A stretch of 64,000 nt of DNA from Bdellovibrio bacteriovorus (GCF_002208115.1 NZ_CP020946.1:1612001-1676000); one strand, 5' to 3'. Counted from the first letter of the stretch, positions 42,764-54,304 are shown. The notes: a model not told the origin generated them from the sequence alone. Made by a program: numbers and translations.

Positions 42764-43483
42764 CTAGTAGTGAAGCTCGCCACCCGGGAACTTGATCACG
42801 CGCTCGTTCCCCGGAGCCACCAGGTGCGCCCACAGTGGAAGCTTTTGGCGCTCTGGCGCCGCCAGCGTGTAGATACGCTTGGTTCTGACTTCGCGCAGTT
42901 TCAGCGTGTATTTGAAGGCCAGAGTGAAGGGGATGTACTCTTTGCTGATGGCGACGACCTCAAACCTGTTGTAGGCCGCAATCGTTTTGCCATTGAGAAT
43001 CACCGAAGCAGAATTCACCACATGATCCCGCACGGCCGCGCGTCCGGTTTGCAAGGTGGGGCTTCTGTAAAGCTGGTCCGGGATCATATTGAAATTGCCT
43101 ATCACCGATTCAGGATCCGCCTTGGCTCCTACAAAGTAAGTGACCCCGGTGGGCTGAAGGTTTTTACCCAGTTCAACCAAAGACAGTGTGTAAACGGTGT
43201 CGACTTTCTTGTGGTCTTTCAGGCCATAGGAATCAAAAGAGTGAACGTAACTGACGCGATACAGGCGGCCTTTGCGGATGGGCGACTGGCCGTATTCGGT
43301 CAGGGTCATCGCAACGGTTTTTTCCGGGGGCTGCAGCAGTTCAGGTTGAGTGACCACCTCGGACAGGTCGGCAGTGGCCTGTAAAAGCAGGCGGGGGCGC
43401 AGGTCGCCATAGGTGGCCTGCTCGGCTTTACCGAAAGCCGCCGTGGAAATCAGAATAAGGGTCAGAAAAACCAGCTTGGTCAT
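42764..43483 (-). CDS. Secreted protein of unknown function
   Basis: 239 residues with a clear signal peptide (MTKLVFLTLILISTAAFG). The mature protein is soluble, beta-rich and basic, with MTLTEYGQSPIRKGRLYRVSYV and a repeated YTLxL pattern (VYTLSLVELG, KYTLKLREVR). No cysteines in the mature part and no family recognised. Convergent with carbonic anhydrase; about 200 bases separate its start from the divergent ileS. Confidence 0.75.
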   Translation of the reverse strand: MTKLVFLTLILISTAAFGKAEQATYGDLRPRLLLQATADLSEVVTQPELLQPPEKTVAMTLTEYGQSPIRKGRLYRVSYVHSFDSYGLKDHKKVDTVYTLSLVELGKNLQPTGVTYFVGAKADPESVIGNFNMIPDQLYRSPTLQTGRAAVRDHVVNSASVILNGKTIAAYNRFEVVAISKEYIPFTLAFKYTLKLREVRTKRIYTLAAPERQKLPLWAHLVAPGNERVIKFPGGELHY

Positions 43484-43679
43484 CGGGCTTTAACTAGCAG
43501 AATCCGTTCCATGACCAGATTCAAATAATGCAGTCCCAGGGAAGAGGGCCCTGTTCACTCTCTAAACAAGCTCCGGGAAGTGTCATTTTCTGACGCATTG
43601 CCAAAACAGCAATCTGGTCCCGGAAAGCGGGCTTCTAGACGTGCAAGTTCTGGGAAAACCTGATAGTTATTAAGGACCT

Positions 43680-46600
43680 ATGACAAATGCAAACACTCGT
43701 TCGACACCGTATTCAGCCGTAAAACCAGATGTGAATCTTGCCAAGCAAGAAGAGACCATTTTGGACTTCTGGGATCAGGAGAAAATTTTTGCTCAATCAC
43801 TGAATCCTGAAGGTAAAAAAACTTACAGCTTCTATGACGGTCCTCCGTTTGCAACCGGTCTTCCGCACTATGGTCACTTGCTGGCGGGTGTTTTGAAAGA
43901 TGTTGTTCCTCGTTACTGGACGATGAAAGGCTACACAGTGCCTCGTCGTTTCGGTTGGGACTGTCACGGTCTTCCGGTCGAGTATGAAATCAACAAGACT
44001 CACAAAATTGAAAGCCGCAAAGACGTTTTCAAAATGGGTGTTGCCAATTACAACGACGCTTGTCGTTCGATTGTAAAACGTTATTCCACTGAATGGAAAA
44101 CCACGGTTCGCCGTGTGGGGCGCTGGGTGGATATGGAAAATCCTTACTTCACCATGGACGTGTCTTTCATGCAGTCGGTGTGGTGGGTGTTCCAGCAGTT
44201 GTTTGAAAAAGGTTTGATTTATGAAGGCTACAAAGTCGTTCCTTACTCTGTAGGAATCTCTACTTCGCTTTCAAACTTTGAAGCCAATCAGAACTACAAA
44301 ATGGTTCAGGATCCAGCGATCACTGTGATGTTCAAACTGGTGAATCAGCCGGACACAGCGATCATGGCATGGACGACGACTCCTTGGACCTTGCCTTCCA
44401 ACCTGGCGTTGGCTGTGGGGAATGATATCGAATACGTCAAGGTTCAGGAAAAAGCCACGGGCCGCAAGCTGATCATGGCGCAGGCTTTGCTTTCTTCCGT
44501 CTTCAAGAAAGCGGACGAGGAAGTGGAAGTTCTTCAGATGATGAAGGGCACAGAGCTTGTGGGTCTGACTTACGAGCCTCTCTTCCCATACTTCGGCGAT
44601 CGTGCTGACAAGGGTGCTTTCCGTATTATCTCTTCGGATCACGTGACCACGGAAAGTGGTACCGGTGTGGTGCACATGGCGCCTGCATTCGGTGAAGAGG
44701 ATTACTATGCTTGTGCGAAAGCAGGCATCCCGATGGTCAATCCAGTGGATGACGATGGTATGTTCACTGCGGAAGTTCCTGATTACGCAGGAAAACGCGT
44801 GAAGGAAGCTGATAAAGATATCATCGCGGATCTTAAAAAACGCGGGAACCTGTTTAAGCAAGATACTATTCAGCATAGTTACCCGTTCTGTTATCGTTCC
44901 GACACACCGCTGATTTATCGTGCGGTGTCTTCTTGGTTTGTGGCTGTTGAAAAAATCAAAGAAGAGCTGATTGCAAACAACAAACAAACTTCCTGGGTTC
45001 CGGATCATCTGCGTGATGGCCGCTTCGGAAACTGGCTGGAAGGCGCTCGTGACTGGGCGATTTCACGCAATCGTTTCTGGGGGACACCACTGCCAATCTG
45101 GCGAAATGCCGAAGGCGAAGTGATTTGTGTTGGTTCCCGCGCGGAGCTTGAAAAACTCTCCGGCCAGAAGGTCGACGATTTGCACATTGAATTTGTGGAT
45201 AAAATCACCATCCCATCACCAACTGGCAAATCGCCGTTGAAGCGTGTGGACGGCGTATTGGATTGTTGGTTTGAATCCGGCTCCATGCCTTATGCTCAAT
45301 GGGGTTATCCTGAAACGTCTGTGGAAGATTTCAAAAAAGCCTTCCCGGCAGATTTCATCGCAGAAGGTCTGGATCAGACGCGCGGTTGGTTCTACACGCT
45401 TTCCATCATCGGAACGGCGTTGTTCAATCAGGCTCCATTCAAAAACGTGGTGGTGAACGGTTTGGTTCTGGCTGAAGACGGTCGCAAGATGTCCAAGTCT
45501 TTGAAAAACTATCCGGATCCAATGGAAGTGTTGAATCAGCACGGTGCGGATGCTTTGCGTTTGTACTTGATTGATTCTCCGGTGGTGAAGGCTCAGGAAT
45601 TGAAGTTCTCTGAAAAAGGCGTTTACGATATCGTTCGTAAGATTTTGCTAAGATGGTGGAACTCTTATTCCTTCTTTGCGAACTATGCCAATATCGATGG
45701 CTTTGTTCCAAAAGGCGATGCGAAGAAGTCACCGAACATTCTGGACCAGTGGGTTTTGTCCCGTCTGAATGGTCTGATTGCAAACACGCACAAAGAAATG
45801 GACGCCTATCGTCTGTACAACGTTGTGCCTCATTTGCTTCAGTTCATTGAAGACCTGACGAACACCTACATCCGCTTCAACCGCAGCTTGTTCTGGCAAG
45901 ACGGCATGCCGGAAACCAAACGCTATGCTTACGAGACTTTGCACGAGGTTCTGGTGACCTTGTCACGTCTGATGGCTCCGTTTGCTCCGTTCATGTCAGA
46001 GGTGACTTACAAGAATCTGGCGCAGGTTCTGAAAGACAAGAAAGACTCTGTTCATTTGGAATCCTTCCCGACGGCAGATCTTTCCATGCTTCGTCCTGAG
46101 CTGGAAGAAGCCGTAAAAGCCATGGACACATTGGTGACCCTGGGGCGCAATCACCGTGAAAAAATCGGCGTGAAAGCAAAAATCCCGCTGAATGAAATCA
46201 AGATCATCCACAGAAGTGCAGAGCTTCTGGAAACTTTGAAAAAGTTCGAACCGTTCTTCGTGGACGAACTGAACTTCCGCAAAGTTGTCTACAACCCGAA
46301 TGAAGATCAATTCGTTCAGGTGTCTGCCAAGGCGAACTTCCCGGTGTTGGGTAAACGTCTGGGGCCTAAGATGAAAGCTGTGGGCGCAGGTATCATGTCC
46401 CTGTCCCTGGAAAACATCCTGAAGCTTGAAGGCGGCGGTACTGTGGTCATCGAAGGTGAGGAAATCAGTCTGTCTGATGTGGAGATCCGTCGTGCACCTA
46501 AAGGTGACAACGCGAATTTGTCCGTGCATCAGATTGTATCCATTGAGGTGGACCCAACGGTGACTCCAGAGCAGGAGCGTGAAGGTCTGGCTCGAGAGAT

Positions 46601-46850
46601 CATGCGTAAGATCCAGGTGGCCCGTAAAACGGCGGACTTCCAGATGGATGACAAGATCACTTTGGAAATTGCTTGTGACGGTGCTTTGTTGGAGGCATTG
46701 AATGCCCACAAGGACATGATCACAGGTGAAACCCTGACGAAGAATCTGAATATTCTGGCGTTGACGGCAGAGCCTAACGGCAAGCACACCGAGACGTCAG
46801 ACATCGATGGTCAGACGATCAAAATCGGCGTCACCAATCTGCCAAGATAA
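43680..46850 (+). CDS. ileS: Isoleucyl-tRNA synthetase, eukaryote-like (type 2)
   Basis: 1056 residues, against about 930-940 for the common bacterial enzyme. Class I signatures are HYGH at 63-66 (GLPHYGHLLAG) and KMSKS at 603-607 (DGRKMSKSLKNYP). The editing domain (about 200-410) has TTTPWTLPSN and GTGVVHMAPAFGEEDYY. The C-terminal region lacks the Cys-rich zinc finger of type 1 IleS and has the long extension of type 2 enzymes, which as a class tend to be insensitive to mupirocin. AAGGA lies upstream of the ATG. The stop shares one base with the trmO start. Confidence 0.95.
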   Translation: MTNANTRSTPYSAVKPDVNLAKQEETILDFWDQEKIFAQSLNPEGKKTYSFYDGPPFATGLPHYGHLLAGVLKDVVPRYWTMKGYTVPRRFGWDCHGLPVEYEINKTHKIESRKDVFKMGVANYNDACRSIVKRYSTEWKTTVRRVGRWVDMENPYFTMDVSFMQSVWWVFQQLFEKGLIYEGYKVVPYSVGISTSLSNFEANQNYKMVQDPAITVMFKLVNQPDTAIMAWTTTPWTLPSNLALAVGNDIEYVKVQEKATGRKLIMAQALLSSVFKKADEEVEVLQMMKGTELVGLTYEPLFPYFGDRADKGAFRIISSDHVTTESGTGVVHMAPAFGEEDYYACAKAGIPMVNPVDDDGMFTAEVPDYAGKRVKEADKDIIADLKKRGNLFKQDTIQHSYPFCYRSDTPLIYRAVSSWFVAVEKIKEELIANNKQTSWVPDHLRDGRFGNWLEGARDWAISRNRFWGTPLPIWRNAEGEVICVGSRAELEKLSGQKVDDLHIEFVDKITIPSPTGKSPLKRVDGVLDCWFESGSMPYAQWGYPETSVEDFKKAFPADFIAEGLDQTRGWFYTLSIIGTALFNQAPFKNVVVNGLVLAEDGRKMSKSLKNYPDPMEVLNQHGADALRLYLIDSPVVKAQELKFSEKGVYDIVRKILLRWWNSYSFFANYANIDGFVPKGDAKKSPNILDQWVLSRLNGLIANTHKEMDAYRLYNVVPHLLQFIEDLTNTYIRFNRSLFWQDGMPETKRYAYETLHEVLVTLSRLMAPFAPFMSEVTYKNLAQVLKDKKDSVHLESFPTADLSMLRPELEEAVKAMDTLVTLGRNHREKIGVKAKIPLNEIKIIHRSAELLETLKKFEPFFVDELNFRKVVYNPNEDQFVQVSAKANFPVLGKRLGPKMKAVGAGIMSLSLENILKLEGGGTVVIEGEEISLSDVEIRRAPKGDNANLSVHQIVSIEVDPTVTPEQEREGLAREIMRKIQVARKTADFQMDDKITLEIACDGALLEALNAHKDMITGETLTKNLNILALTAEPNGKHTETSDIDGQTIKIGVTNLPR

Positions 46851-47599
46851 TGAAACAGCTGGGAGAGGTTTTTGAATTTTCGGCAATAGGTGTGGTGAGA
46901 ACTCCGTTCAAAGACAGATTCGGAGTTCCGCGCCAGCCCGGGCTTGCGGCGCAGGCCAAAGGGGTGATTAAAATCAACCCCGATCCGGATTTGAAAACCG
47001 CTCTGCGTTCGCTGGAAGAATTCACTCATATCTGGATTGTCTTTGTCTTTCATGATCATGGTGGCAAGGGCTGGAAACCCAGCATTCGTCCGCCACGATT
47101 GGGTGGCAACCGCAAAGTCGGTGTTCTGGCTTCGCGTTCTCCGCACCGCCCGAATCCCATCGGGCTTTCTGCAGTCTTAGTTGAAAAAATTGATTTTGAT
47201 GCCGAAGGTGGCCCTGAGATTCACATCGGCGGTGTGGATCTGGTCGATGGCACGCCCGTGCTGGATATCAAACCCTACATTGCTTATGCGGATTCAATTC
47301 CCCAGGCCAGTGCAGGGTGGGCGTCTGCACCTATTCCTCGTTATCCGGTTATTTTTTCGGATGAAGCTGAAAATGAAATTCTAAAACGTGATCCTCAAGG
47401 GAAGCAGAACCTGCGTGCCCTGATCGTGGATGTGATGGAGCTTGATCCTCGTCCCGCGTTCCAAAAACGTCAGAACCCGGTGACCGACTCGGCATCGTGG
47501 GGACAGCGGTATGGCATTGATGTTCTGGGAAATGATGTGAAGTATGAACTTCGCGAGTCGGGGCTTTATGTCTACGACGTTCAGGATCTGAAAAAGTAA
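46850..47599 (+). CDS. trmO: TrmO, tRNA (N6-threonylcarbamoyl-A37) N6-methyltransferase
   Basis: 249 residues of the TsaA/UPF0066 family: AIGVVRTPFKDRFGVPRQPG, FTHIWIVFVFH, RPPRLGGNRKVGVLASRSPHRPNPIGLS and DLVDGTPVLDIKPYIAYADS closely follow the E. coli TrmO pattern. It methylates t6A37 using SAM, improving decoding of ACY codons. The ATG overlaps the ileS stop (TAATG), coupling two tRNA enzymes. A terminator follows at once. Confidence 0.93.
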   Translation: MKQLGEVFEFSAIGVVRTPFKDRFGVPRQPGLAAQAKGVIKINPDPDLKTALRSLEEFTHIWIVFVFHDHGGKGWKPSIRPPRLGGNRKVGVLASRSPHRPNPIGLSAVLVEKIDFDAEGGPEIHIGGVDLVDGTPVLDIKPYIAYADSIPQASAGWASAPIPRYPVIFSDEAENEILKRDPQGKQNLRALIVDVMELDPRPAFQKRQNPVTDSASWGQRYGIDVLGNDVKYELRESGLYVYDVQDLKK

Positions 47600-47621
47600 A
47601 AGCCCCAGTGATGGGGCTTTT
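47598..47621 (+). terminator. Intrinsic terminator of ileS-trmO
   Basis: AAAAGCCCC, loop AGTGAT, GGGGCTTTT. The A- and T-rich ends extend the stem. It overlaps the trmO stop codon. Confidence 0.88.
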
Positions 47622-47640
47622 GCGCACTGCTTAAGCAAAA

Positions 47641-47673
47641 TTGCGGTGGGCCCTCCTGTGGAGGGTGCCGCAA
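47641..47673 (-). terminator. Probable terminator of kdsA
   Basis: On the minus strand TTGCGGC-ACCCTCC-ACA-GGAGGGC-CCACCGCAA followed by TTTTG. Strong GC stem, short T-run, ten bases after the kdsA stop. Confidence 0.65.
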
Positions 47674-47683
47674 GAGGTACCTT

Positions 47684-49332
<1,649 letters not shown>

Positions 49333-49342
<10 letters not shown>

Positions 49343-49932
49343 GTCGTCTTTCTCCATTTTGCCGGATTCCCGCCCAGCAAGGGGCAGGATTCCGAATGAG
49401 TAAGGGCCAAAAGCTTCGGGTGGTCACCCCAGAGGATATGCAGGTGGCGGACCTTTTTTGCTATGCAGTTTCTGATGTCACCGAAACGTTGTCCAGTGGG
49501 CGCTCTATTGATTATAACGACACCATCTATTTGACTCAAGGTCATGATCTTTATTCCAACCGCAGCAATGTGATGTTGTCGGTTCTGCAGGACAGTTGCG
49601 GGCGACATGATTTTTTGATGACCCCCTGCAGTTTGCGCATGTTTCAAATCGTTTCGGGAAGCTCCCATTATCATCCCAGTTGTCACGAAAACCTGGTGCG
49701 GGCCTTTCAGGAACTGGGGGTCGAGGGTGATACAGTCGGCACCACATTCAATCTTTTTATGAATGTGGCTGTGGATTCTCTGGGGTTGATTTCCATTCAG
49801 CCTCCCTTGGCGCGAGCGGGGGACTATATTCTGCTGCAAGCGCAAATGGATCTGCATGTGGGGCTGACCGCGTGCTCTCATCCGGAAACAAATCACTTTC
49901 ATTGCAAACCCATTCACTATCGGCTGGAGTGA
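49333..49932 (+). CDS. DUF1989 / urea-carboxylase-associated family protein
   Basis: 199 residues from the GTG at 49333, with GGAG eight bases upstream; an earlier ATG at 49285 would create a 58-base overlap. The core shows FRMSKGQKLRVVTPEDMQVADLFCY, YLTQGHDLYSNRSNVML, DSCGRHDFLMTPCS and NLFMNVAVDSLGLISIQPP. Members accompany urea carboxylase or aminomethyltransferase-like proteins; none is nearby. Pairing with a YqcI/YcgG gene in one overlapping operon is the only clue to function here. Confidence 0.85.
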
Positions 49933-50021
49933 TTGTCTTTTCCCACTGGACTGGACGGGCAAAGCGGGGCTTGTTGGCAAAAGGCGGCCTTAAGGCTTTT
50001 CAAAATGCCACTGATGGTTTG

Positions 50022-50036
50022 TCCTTTTTAAAAGGA
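50022..50036 (+). promoter_or_regulatory. Self-complementary ribosome-site hairpin of ku
   Basis: TCCTTTTTAAAAGGA is a near-perfect palindrome whose right half is the ku Shine-Dalgarno sequence (AAAAGGAG, eight bases before the ATG). In RNA, UCCUU and AAGGA can pair around a five-base loop and hide the site. Confidence 0.5.
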
Positions 50037-50043
50037 GAACTTT

Positions 50044-50874
50044 ATGGCGGCAAGTATTTGGAAAGGCTCTATCAGTTTTGGGCTTTTGAATATTCCAGTT
50101 AGTCTGCAGAGTGCTCAAAGCGAAAAAGAGGTTCATTTTTCCATGCTGGACAAAAAAGACCTCTCGCGCATCCGCTATCTGAAGGTCAGCGCCAAAACCG
50201 GCAAAGAAGTTCCCAGTGACCGTATCGTGAAAGGCTATGAATATCAGTCCGGGCGCTACGTCATCATGACCGAGGCCGAGCTGAAGAAAGCCAATGTCAA
50301 AGCCACACAAACCATCGACATCGAGGATTTCGTTTTGTTGGATGAGGTGGATCCGATGTTCTTTGACCGGCCTTATTATCTGGTGCCGCAAAAAGGGGCG
50401 GAAAAAGGGTATTACCTGCTGCGGGATGCATTGGAAGGAACCCGCAAGGTCGCCATCGGAAAACTTGTTATCCGGATCAAACAGCATCTGGCCTTGATCA
50501 TGCCGCGCGGCCCGTACCTGGTGCTGGAGCTTTTGCGTTTTTCCCATGAAGTTAAAAGTGAAAAGCAGGTTCATTTTCTGACAGCTTCGGCAAAAAAACC
50601 GTCTTACAGCCCGAAGGAGCTGAAAATGGCCGAAGAGCTTGTGGAAGGCATGACCAGCGAGTGGAAGCCGGAACAATACAAAGACACCTATTATCAGGAT
50701 GTGATGAAAACCATTCAGCGCAAAGTCAAAGGCGGACAGGGACATCGGGTCAGTGAGGCTAAAGAGGAAAAAATCGCCACAACCGACAACGTCATTGATT
50801 TGATGCCGCTGCTGCAGAAAAGTCTGATGGCGAAAAAGAAGACCTCCCGTCGCAAAACCCGGGCAAGGGCTTAA
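50044..50874 (+). CDS. ku: Ku protein, non-homologous end joining
   Basis: 276 residues. Bacterial Ku core: ASIWKGSISFGLLNIPVSL at the start, KEVPSDRIVKGYEYQSGRYVIMTEAEL, RPYYLVPQKGAEKGYYLLRDAL and MPRGPYLVLELLRFSHEV. It forms a homodimer ring on double-strand ends and recruits LigD. The C terminus is basic (KKKTSRRKTRARA), typical of DNA-binding tails. ligD starts three bases after the stop, so both are on one transcript. AAAAGGAG lies within a possible hairpin. Confidence 0.95.
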   Translation: MAASIWKGSISFGLLNIPVSLQSAQSEKEVHFSMLDKKDLSRIRYLKVSAKTGKEVPSDRIVKGYEYQSGRYVIMTEAELKKANVKATQTIDIEDFVLLDEVDPMFFDRPYYLVPQKGAEKGYYLLRDALEGTRKVAIGKLVIRIKQHLALIMPRGPYLVLELLRFSHEVKSEKQVHFLTASAKKPSYSPKELKMAEELVEGMTSEWKPEQYKDTYYQDVMKTIQRKVKGGQGHRVSEAKEEKIATTDNVIDLMPLLQKSLMAKKKTSRRKTRARA

Positions 50875-50877
50875 GCT

Positions 50878-53202
50878 ATGCCTTTAAAAGAGTACCATCA
50901 AAAGCGGGATTTCAAGAAAACCCGCGAACCACGGGGACGCGCACAAAAGAAGGCGAAAAAGCCCGCCAAAGAGCAATTGATGTTTGTTGTGCAGGAACAT
51001 CATGCTTCGCATTTGCATTATGATTTCCGGCTGGAGTGGCAGGGGGTTTTGAAAAGCTGGGCTGTACCCAAAGGTCCCAGTCTGGATCCTCACCTGAAGC
51101 GGCTTGCCGTTGAAGTGGAGGATCATCCGCTGGAGTACGGAAGTTTTGAAGGGGTGATTCCGGAAAAACAATACGGTGCGGGCCAGGTCTATATCTGGGA
51201 TACCGGGGTTTGGATTCCCAAAGGCAATGCCGCAGCCGGATTCAAAAAAGGTCATTTGGAATTTGAGCTAAAAGGAAAAAGACTGAAAGGCACCTGGGAT
51301 CTTATTCGCACGCGCATGCAAGGGCGACAGGTGCAGTGGTTGTTAGTCAAACGTGAAGATGCTTATGCCCGGGCCGGGTATGAAGCGCCACTGATTGGCG
51401 AAAAGACCCCGGCACGGCGAATTCATTCGCAAGAATCCTTTCAATTTGTCAAACCGATGCTGGCCCTGCTGGTAGATGAACCGCCTCACGGGAAGGAATG
51501 GATCCACGAAGTGAAGTGGGACGGCTATCGCATTCAGGCCCATGTCCACGGCACCAGTGTGAAGTTGTACACCCGGGCCGGGCATGACTGGGCTGGCAAG
51601 ATGACAACAGTCGCCCATGATGTTTCAGGCCTGAATGTGCAGTCGGCCGTTTTGGACGGGGAAGTGGTGGTTCTGGATGCAAAGGGAGTCAGTCATTTTC
51701 AAAAACTGCAAAATTACTTTGAGTCTGATCCCGATCAAAAATTGACCTACTTCGTTTTTGATCTGCTGATGTTAAACGGAGAAGATCTGCGCGATCGTCC
51801 GCTGAAAGAACGGCGCAAAAAACTTCAGCAGATTTTAAAAGGCAAGCGCAAAGGCCGTCTGCAACTTAGTCGGGAGATAAAACTCACAAAAGGTTCCTGG
51901 GCGCAGTTGCAAAAGCAGGGGCTCGAGGGAGTGATTTCAAAAAAAGCGGACAGCACCTACGTTTCAGGCCGTAAGGGCGAATGGGTGAAGAGCAAATTTT
52001 TGAATCGCCAGGAATTCGTGATTGGCGGATACGTTCCCGGGAAAGGCAGTCGCAGCGACTTTGGGGCCTTGTTGTTGGGGGTTTATGAAAAAGGCCAGTT
52101 GCGCTTTGTTGGCAAGGTCGGGACTGGATTTAACCAGAAAAATATTACTTCGTTAAAGCGTCAATTGGACAAAATTAAAACCGCTAAAAAGCCCTTCACT
52201 GCCGGGGATCCACCGAAAAAAGATGCCATCTGGGTGAAGCCGCAATTGCTTGCGGAAGTGCGCTTTGCGAACTGGACCCACGGCATGCACCTGCGGGCTC
52301 CGGTGTTTGTCGAGCTTCGTAAAGACAAGCCCGCGCCCGATGTCACTTCCGACGCGTTGATTCTGACCAGCCCGGACAAAGTGCTTTACCAAGACGAGGG
52401 CATCACCAAGCTCGAGGTGGCCGAGTACTACATTGCCATCGCTGAGCGCATGCGGCCTTATCTGGAAAACCGTCTTCTGGCCTTGGTGCGCTGTCCGGAA
52501 GGTTCAGCCGGGAAATGCTTCTTTCAAAAGCATTTGAACGCAAAGGCGGATGCTGTGGCGATCTTTGAAAAAGACGATGCCTTGTACGTCAAGGACGTGC
52601 GCGGTCTTTTGGAGCTTGTGCAGATGGGTGGTTATGAAATCCATGGTCGCAACAGCCGCGCGGAAGCACCCGCCAAGCCGGATCAGTTTGTTCTGGATCT
52701 GGATCCGGGATCAGGAGTGCCCTGGAAGGACGTGGTGGCCGCCGCTTTGTTGTTTAAGAAGGATCTGGAGGCTTTGGGGCTTCGCAGTTTTGTGAAGCTC
52801 AGTGGGGGCAAGGGACTGCACATTCATGTGCCTTTCAAGCCCGGCCCAACGTGGGATGAGGTAAAGCATTTTACTCATGCTCTTGCGCAAGCCTGGGAGG
52901 ATCGTTATCCGGATCGGTTTGTCAGTAAAATGTCCAAGAAGATCCGCCACGGGAAAATATTTGTCGATTATCTGCGAAACTCAAAAGGGTCGACCAGTGT
53001 TCTGCCATATTCACTGCGTGCCCGTGATAAAAGTTCGGTGGCGCTGCCGGTGGCGTGGAATCAGTTGAAAAAATATGAAAGCGGGGATGCCGTCAGTCTG
53101 AAAATGGCTTTGCAGGAAATCAAGAAAAGCCGAGACCCTTGGGCAAATTACTTTGCCCGGGCCCCGGTTTTGCCATTGAAGAGAACTAGAAGTGCTTCTT
53201 GA
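50878..53202 (+). CDS. ligD: LigD, multifunctional ATP-dependent DNA ligase for end joining
   Basis: 774 residues with three modules: an N-terminal 3'-phosphoesterase (about 30-165: HHASHLHYDFRLEWQGVLKSWAVPKGPS), an ATP-dependent ligase (about 195-490: adenylated Lys in EVKWDGYRIQAH, then DGEVVVLD and EGVISKKADS), and a C-terminal archaeo-eukaryotic primase-type polymerase (about 500-770: FVLDLDPGSGVPW, KLSGGKGLHIHVP, FVDYLRN). The order phosphoesterase-ligase-polymerase is as in Pseudomonas LigD and differs from the mycobacterial order. It overlaps the convergent aminotransferase gene by 17 bases. Confidence 0.95.
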   Translation: MPLKEYHQKRDFKKTREPRGRAQKKAKKPAKEQLMFVVQEHHASHLHYDFRLEWQGVLKSWAVPKGPSLDPHLKRLAVEVEDHPLEYGSFEGVIPEKQYGAGQVYIWDTGVWIPKGNAAAGFKKGHLEFELKGKRLKGTWDLIRTRMQGRQVQWLLVKREDAYARAGYEAPLIGEKTPARRIHSQESFQFVKPMLALLVDEPPHGKEWIHEVKWDGYRIQAHVHGTSVKLYTRAGHDWAGKMTTVAHDVSGLNVQSAVLDGEVVVLDAKGVSHFQKLQNYFESDPDQKLTYFVFDLLMLNGEDLRDRPLKERRKKLQQILKGKRKGRLQLSREIKLTKGSWAQLQKQGLEGVISKKADSTYVSGRKGEWVKSKFLNRQEFVIGGYVPGKGSRSDFGALLLGVYEKGQLRFVGKVGTGFNQKNITSLKRQLDKIKTAKKPFTAGDPPKKDAIWVKPQLLAEVRFANWTHGMHLRAPVFVELRKDKPAPDVTSDALILTSPDKVLYQDEGITKLEVAEYYIAIAERMRPYLENRLLALVRCPEGSAGKCFFQKHLNAKADAVAIFEKDDALYVKDVRGLLELVQMGGYEIHGRNSRAEAPAKPDQFVLDLDPGSGVPWKDVVAAALLFKKDLEALGLRSFVKLSGGKGLHIHVPFKPGPTWDEVKHFTHALAQAWEDRYPDRFVSKMSKKIRHGKIFVDYLRNSKGSTSVLPYSLRARDKSSVALPVAWNQLKKYESGDAVSLKMALQEIKKSRDPWANYFARAPVLPLKRTRSAS

Positions 53203-54304
53203 CTGTATCGCAAACGTACTGAAGCTCTTCCTGAGTGATGTAAGCATAACAAGGAAGATTCAAAACCGCTTGAGAGATATGGTGAGCGTTGCCGTTGTCG
53301 ATCTTGCCAGCCAGGTGACCTGCAGAACCGGATTGGTGGCTCATCGCGCCCGGATAGATGGTGCCGTAACCCACGTTGGCTTTTTTCAATGAATCAATCA
53401 AAGAAGCGCGCAAAGAAGGTTCGATCATCGCAACGGCGCAGTAGCCGTTCTCTTTCACTTTGGAAGTCGCACGCACTGGTTTCAGAGGAAGACCTTTCAA
53501 AGACTCTTCATAGAACTTCACAGCGTTCATGCGGCTTTGGATGCGTGCATCGATGTGTTTCAAAGACATGTTCAGGAACAAAGATTCGTAAGCTCCGATA
53601 CGGGAGTTCCAGCCGATCATGCCGTGAGAATAGTGATCAGTTCTGCCGTGGTTGATAAGCGTGCGGCAGTTTTTGGCGTATTCATCGTTGGTCGTGAAGA
53701 TCGCACCTGCGTCTCCGGAAGCACCCAGAACCTTTGCCGGATAGAAACTGGTGGTGGAAATCAAAGCCGTGCCCAGGATGGACTGGCCGTCGATTTCAGT
53801 GCCGAAGCACTGGGCGCCGTCTTCGATCAGAAGAACGCCGGCTTCTTTGGCGAATTTGCGGATTTCCAAGGTGTCAGCAGAAGCCCAGCCGTAAAGGTGA
53901 ACCATCACCGCGGCTTTGGGTTTGAACTGTTCTACAGCTTGTTTGAAAGTGGCAAGGTCCCAGTGGCATGTTTCACGATTTACATCCACAGTCACAGGGT
54001 TCGCGCCCACGTTCACAACGGCTTCGAAAGTGGCCCAGAAAGTCATATCAGGAACTAGGACTTTGTCGTTCTTGTTAACGCCCACTGCACGCAAAGCAAT
54101 TTGGATCGCATCAGTGCCGTTGGCACAACCGATAGCGTGTTTGGATTTTGTGTAAGCTGCAAGGTTGGCTTCCATTTCGCCAACAATAGGACCGCCCACG
54201 AATTGCGTTTTATCGAAAAGATTTGCAACGCCATTCAGGAACTCATCACGGAAACCAGGTTCAAAACGATTCAGGGTGATAAATGGAACTTGTTGAATGC
54301 TCAT
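53186..54304 (-). CDS. DegT/DnrJ/EryC1/StrS aminotransferase
   Basis: 372 residues, fold-type I PLP enzyme. The Schiff-base Lys191 lies in SFYPAKVLGASGDAGAI; ANGTDAIQIALRA binds the phosphate, and IEDGAQCFGTE carries the usual Asp. Such enzymes make amino sugars such as UDP-4-amino sugars for surface polysaccharide or protein glycosylation. No sugar-biosynthesis neighbours are present. A good sigma-70-like promoter lies 38 bases upstream (54342-54370). Confidence 0.92.
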   Translation of the reverse strand: MSIQQVPFITLNRFEPGFRDEFLNGVANLFDKTQFVGGPIVGEMEANLAAYTKSKHAIGCANGTDAIQIALRAVGVNKNDKVLVPDMTFWATFEAVVNVGANPVTVDVNRETCHWDLATFKQAVEQFKPKAAVMVHLYGWASADTLEIRKFAKEAGVLLIEDGAQCFGTEIDGQSILGTALISTTSFYPAKVLGASGDAGAIFTTNDEYAKNCRTLINHGRTDHYSHGMIGWNSRIGAYESLFLNMSLKHIDARIQSRMNAVKFYEESLKGLPLKPVRATSKVKENGYCAVAMIEPSLRASLIDSLKKANVGYGTIYPGAMSHQSGSAGHLAGKIDNGNAHHISQAVLNLPCYAYITQEELQYVCDTVKKHF

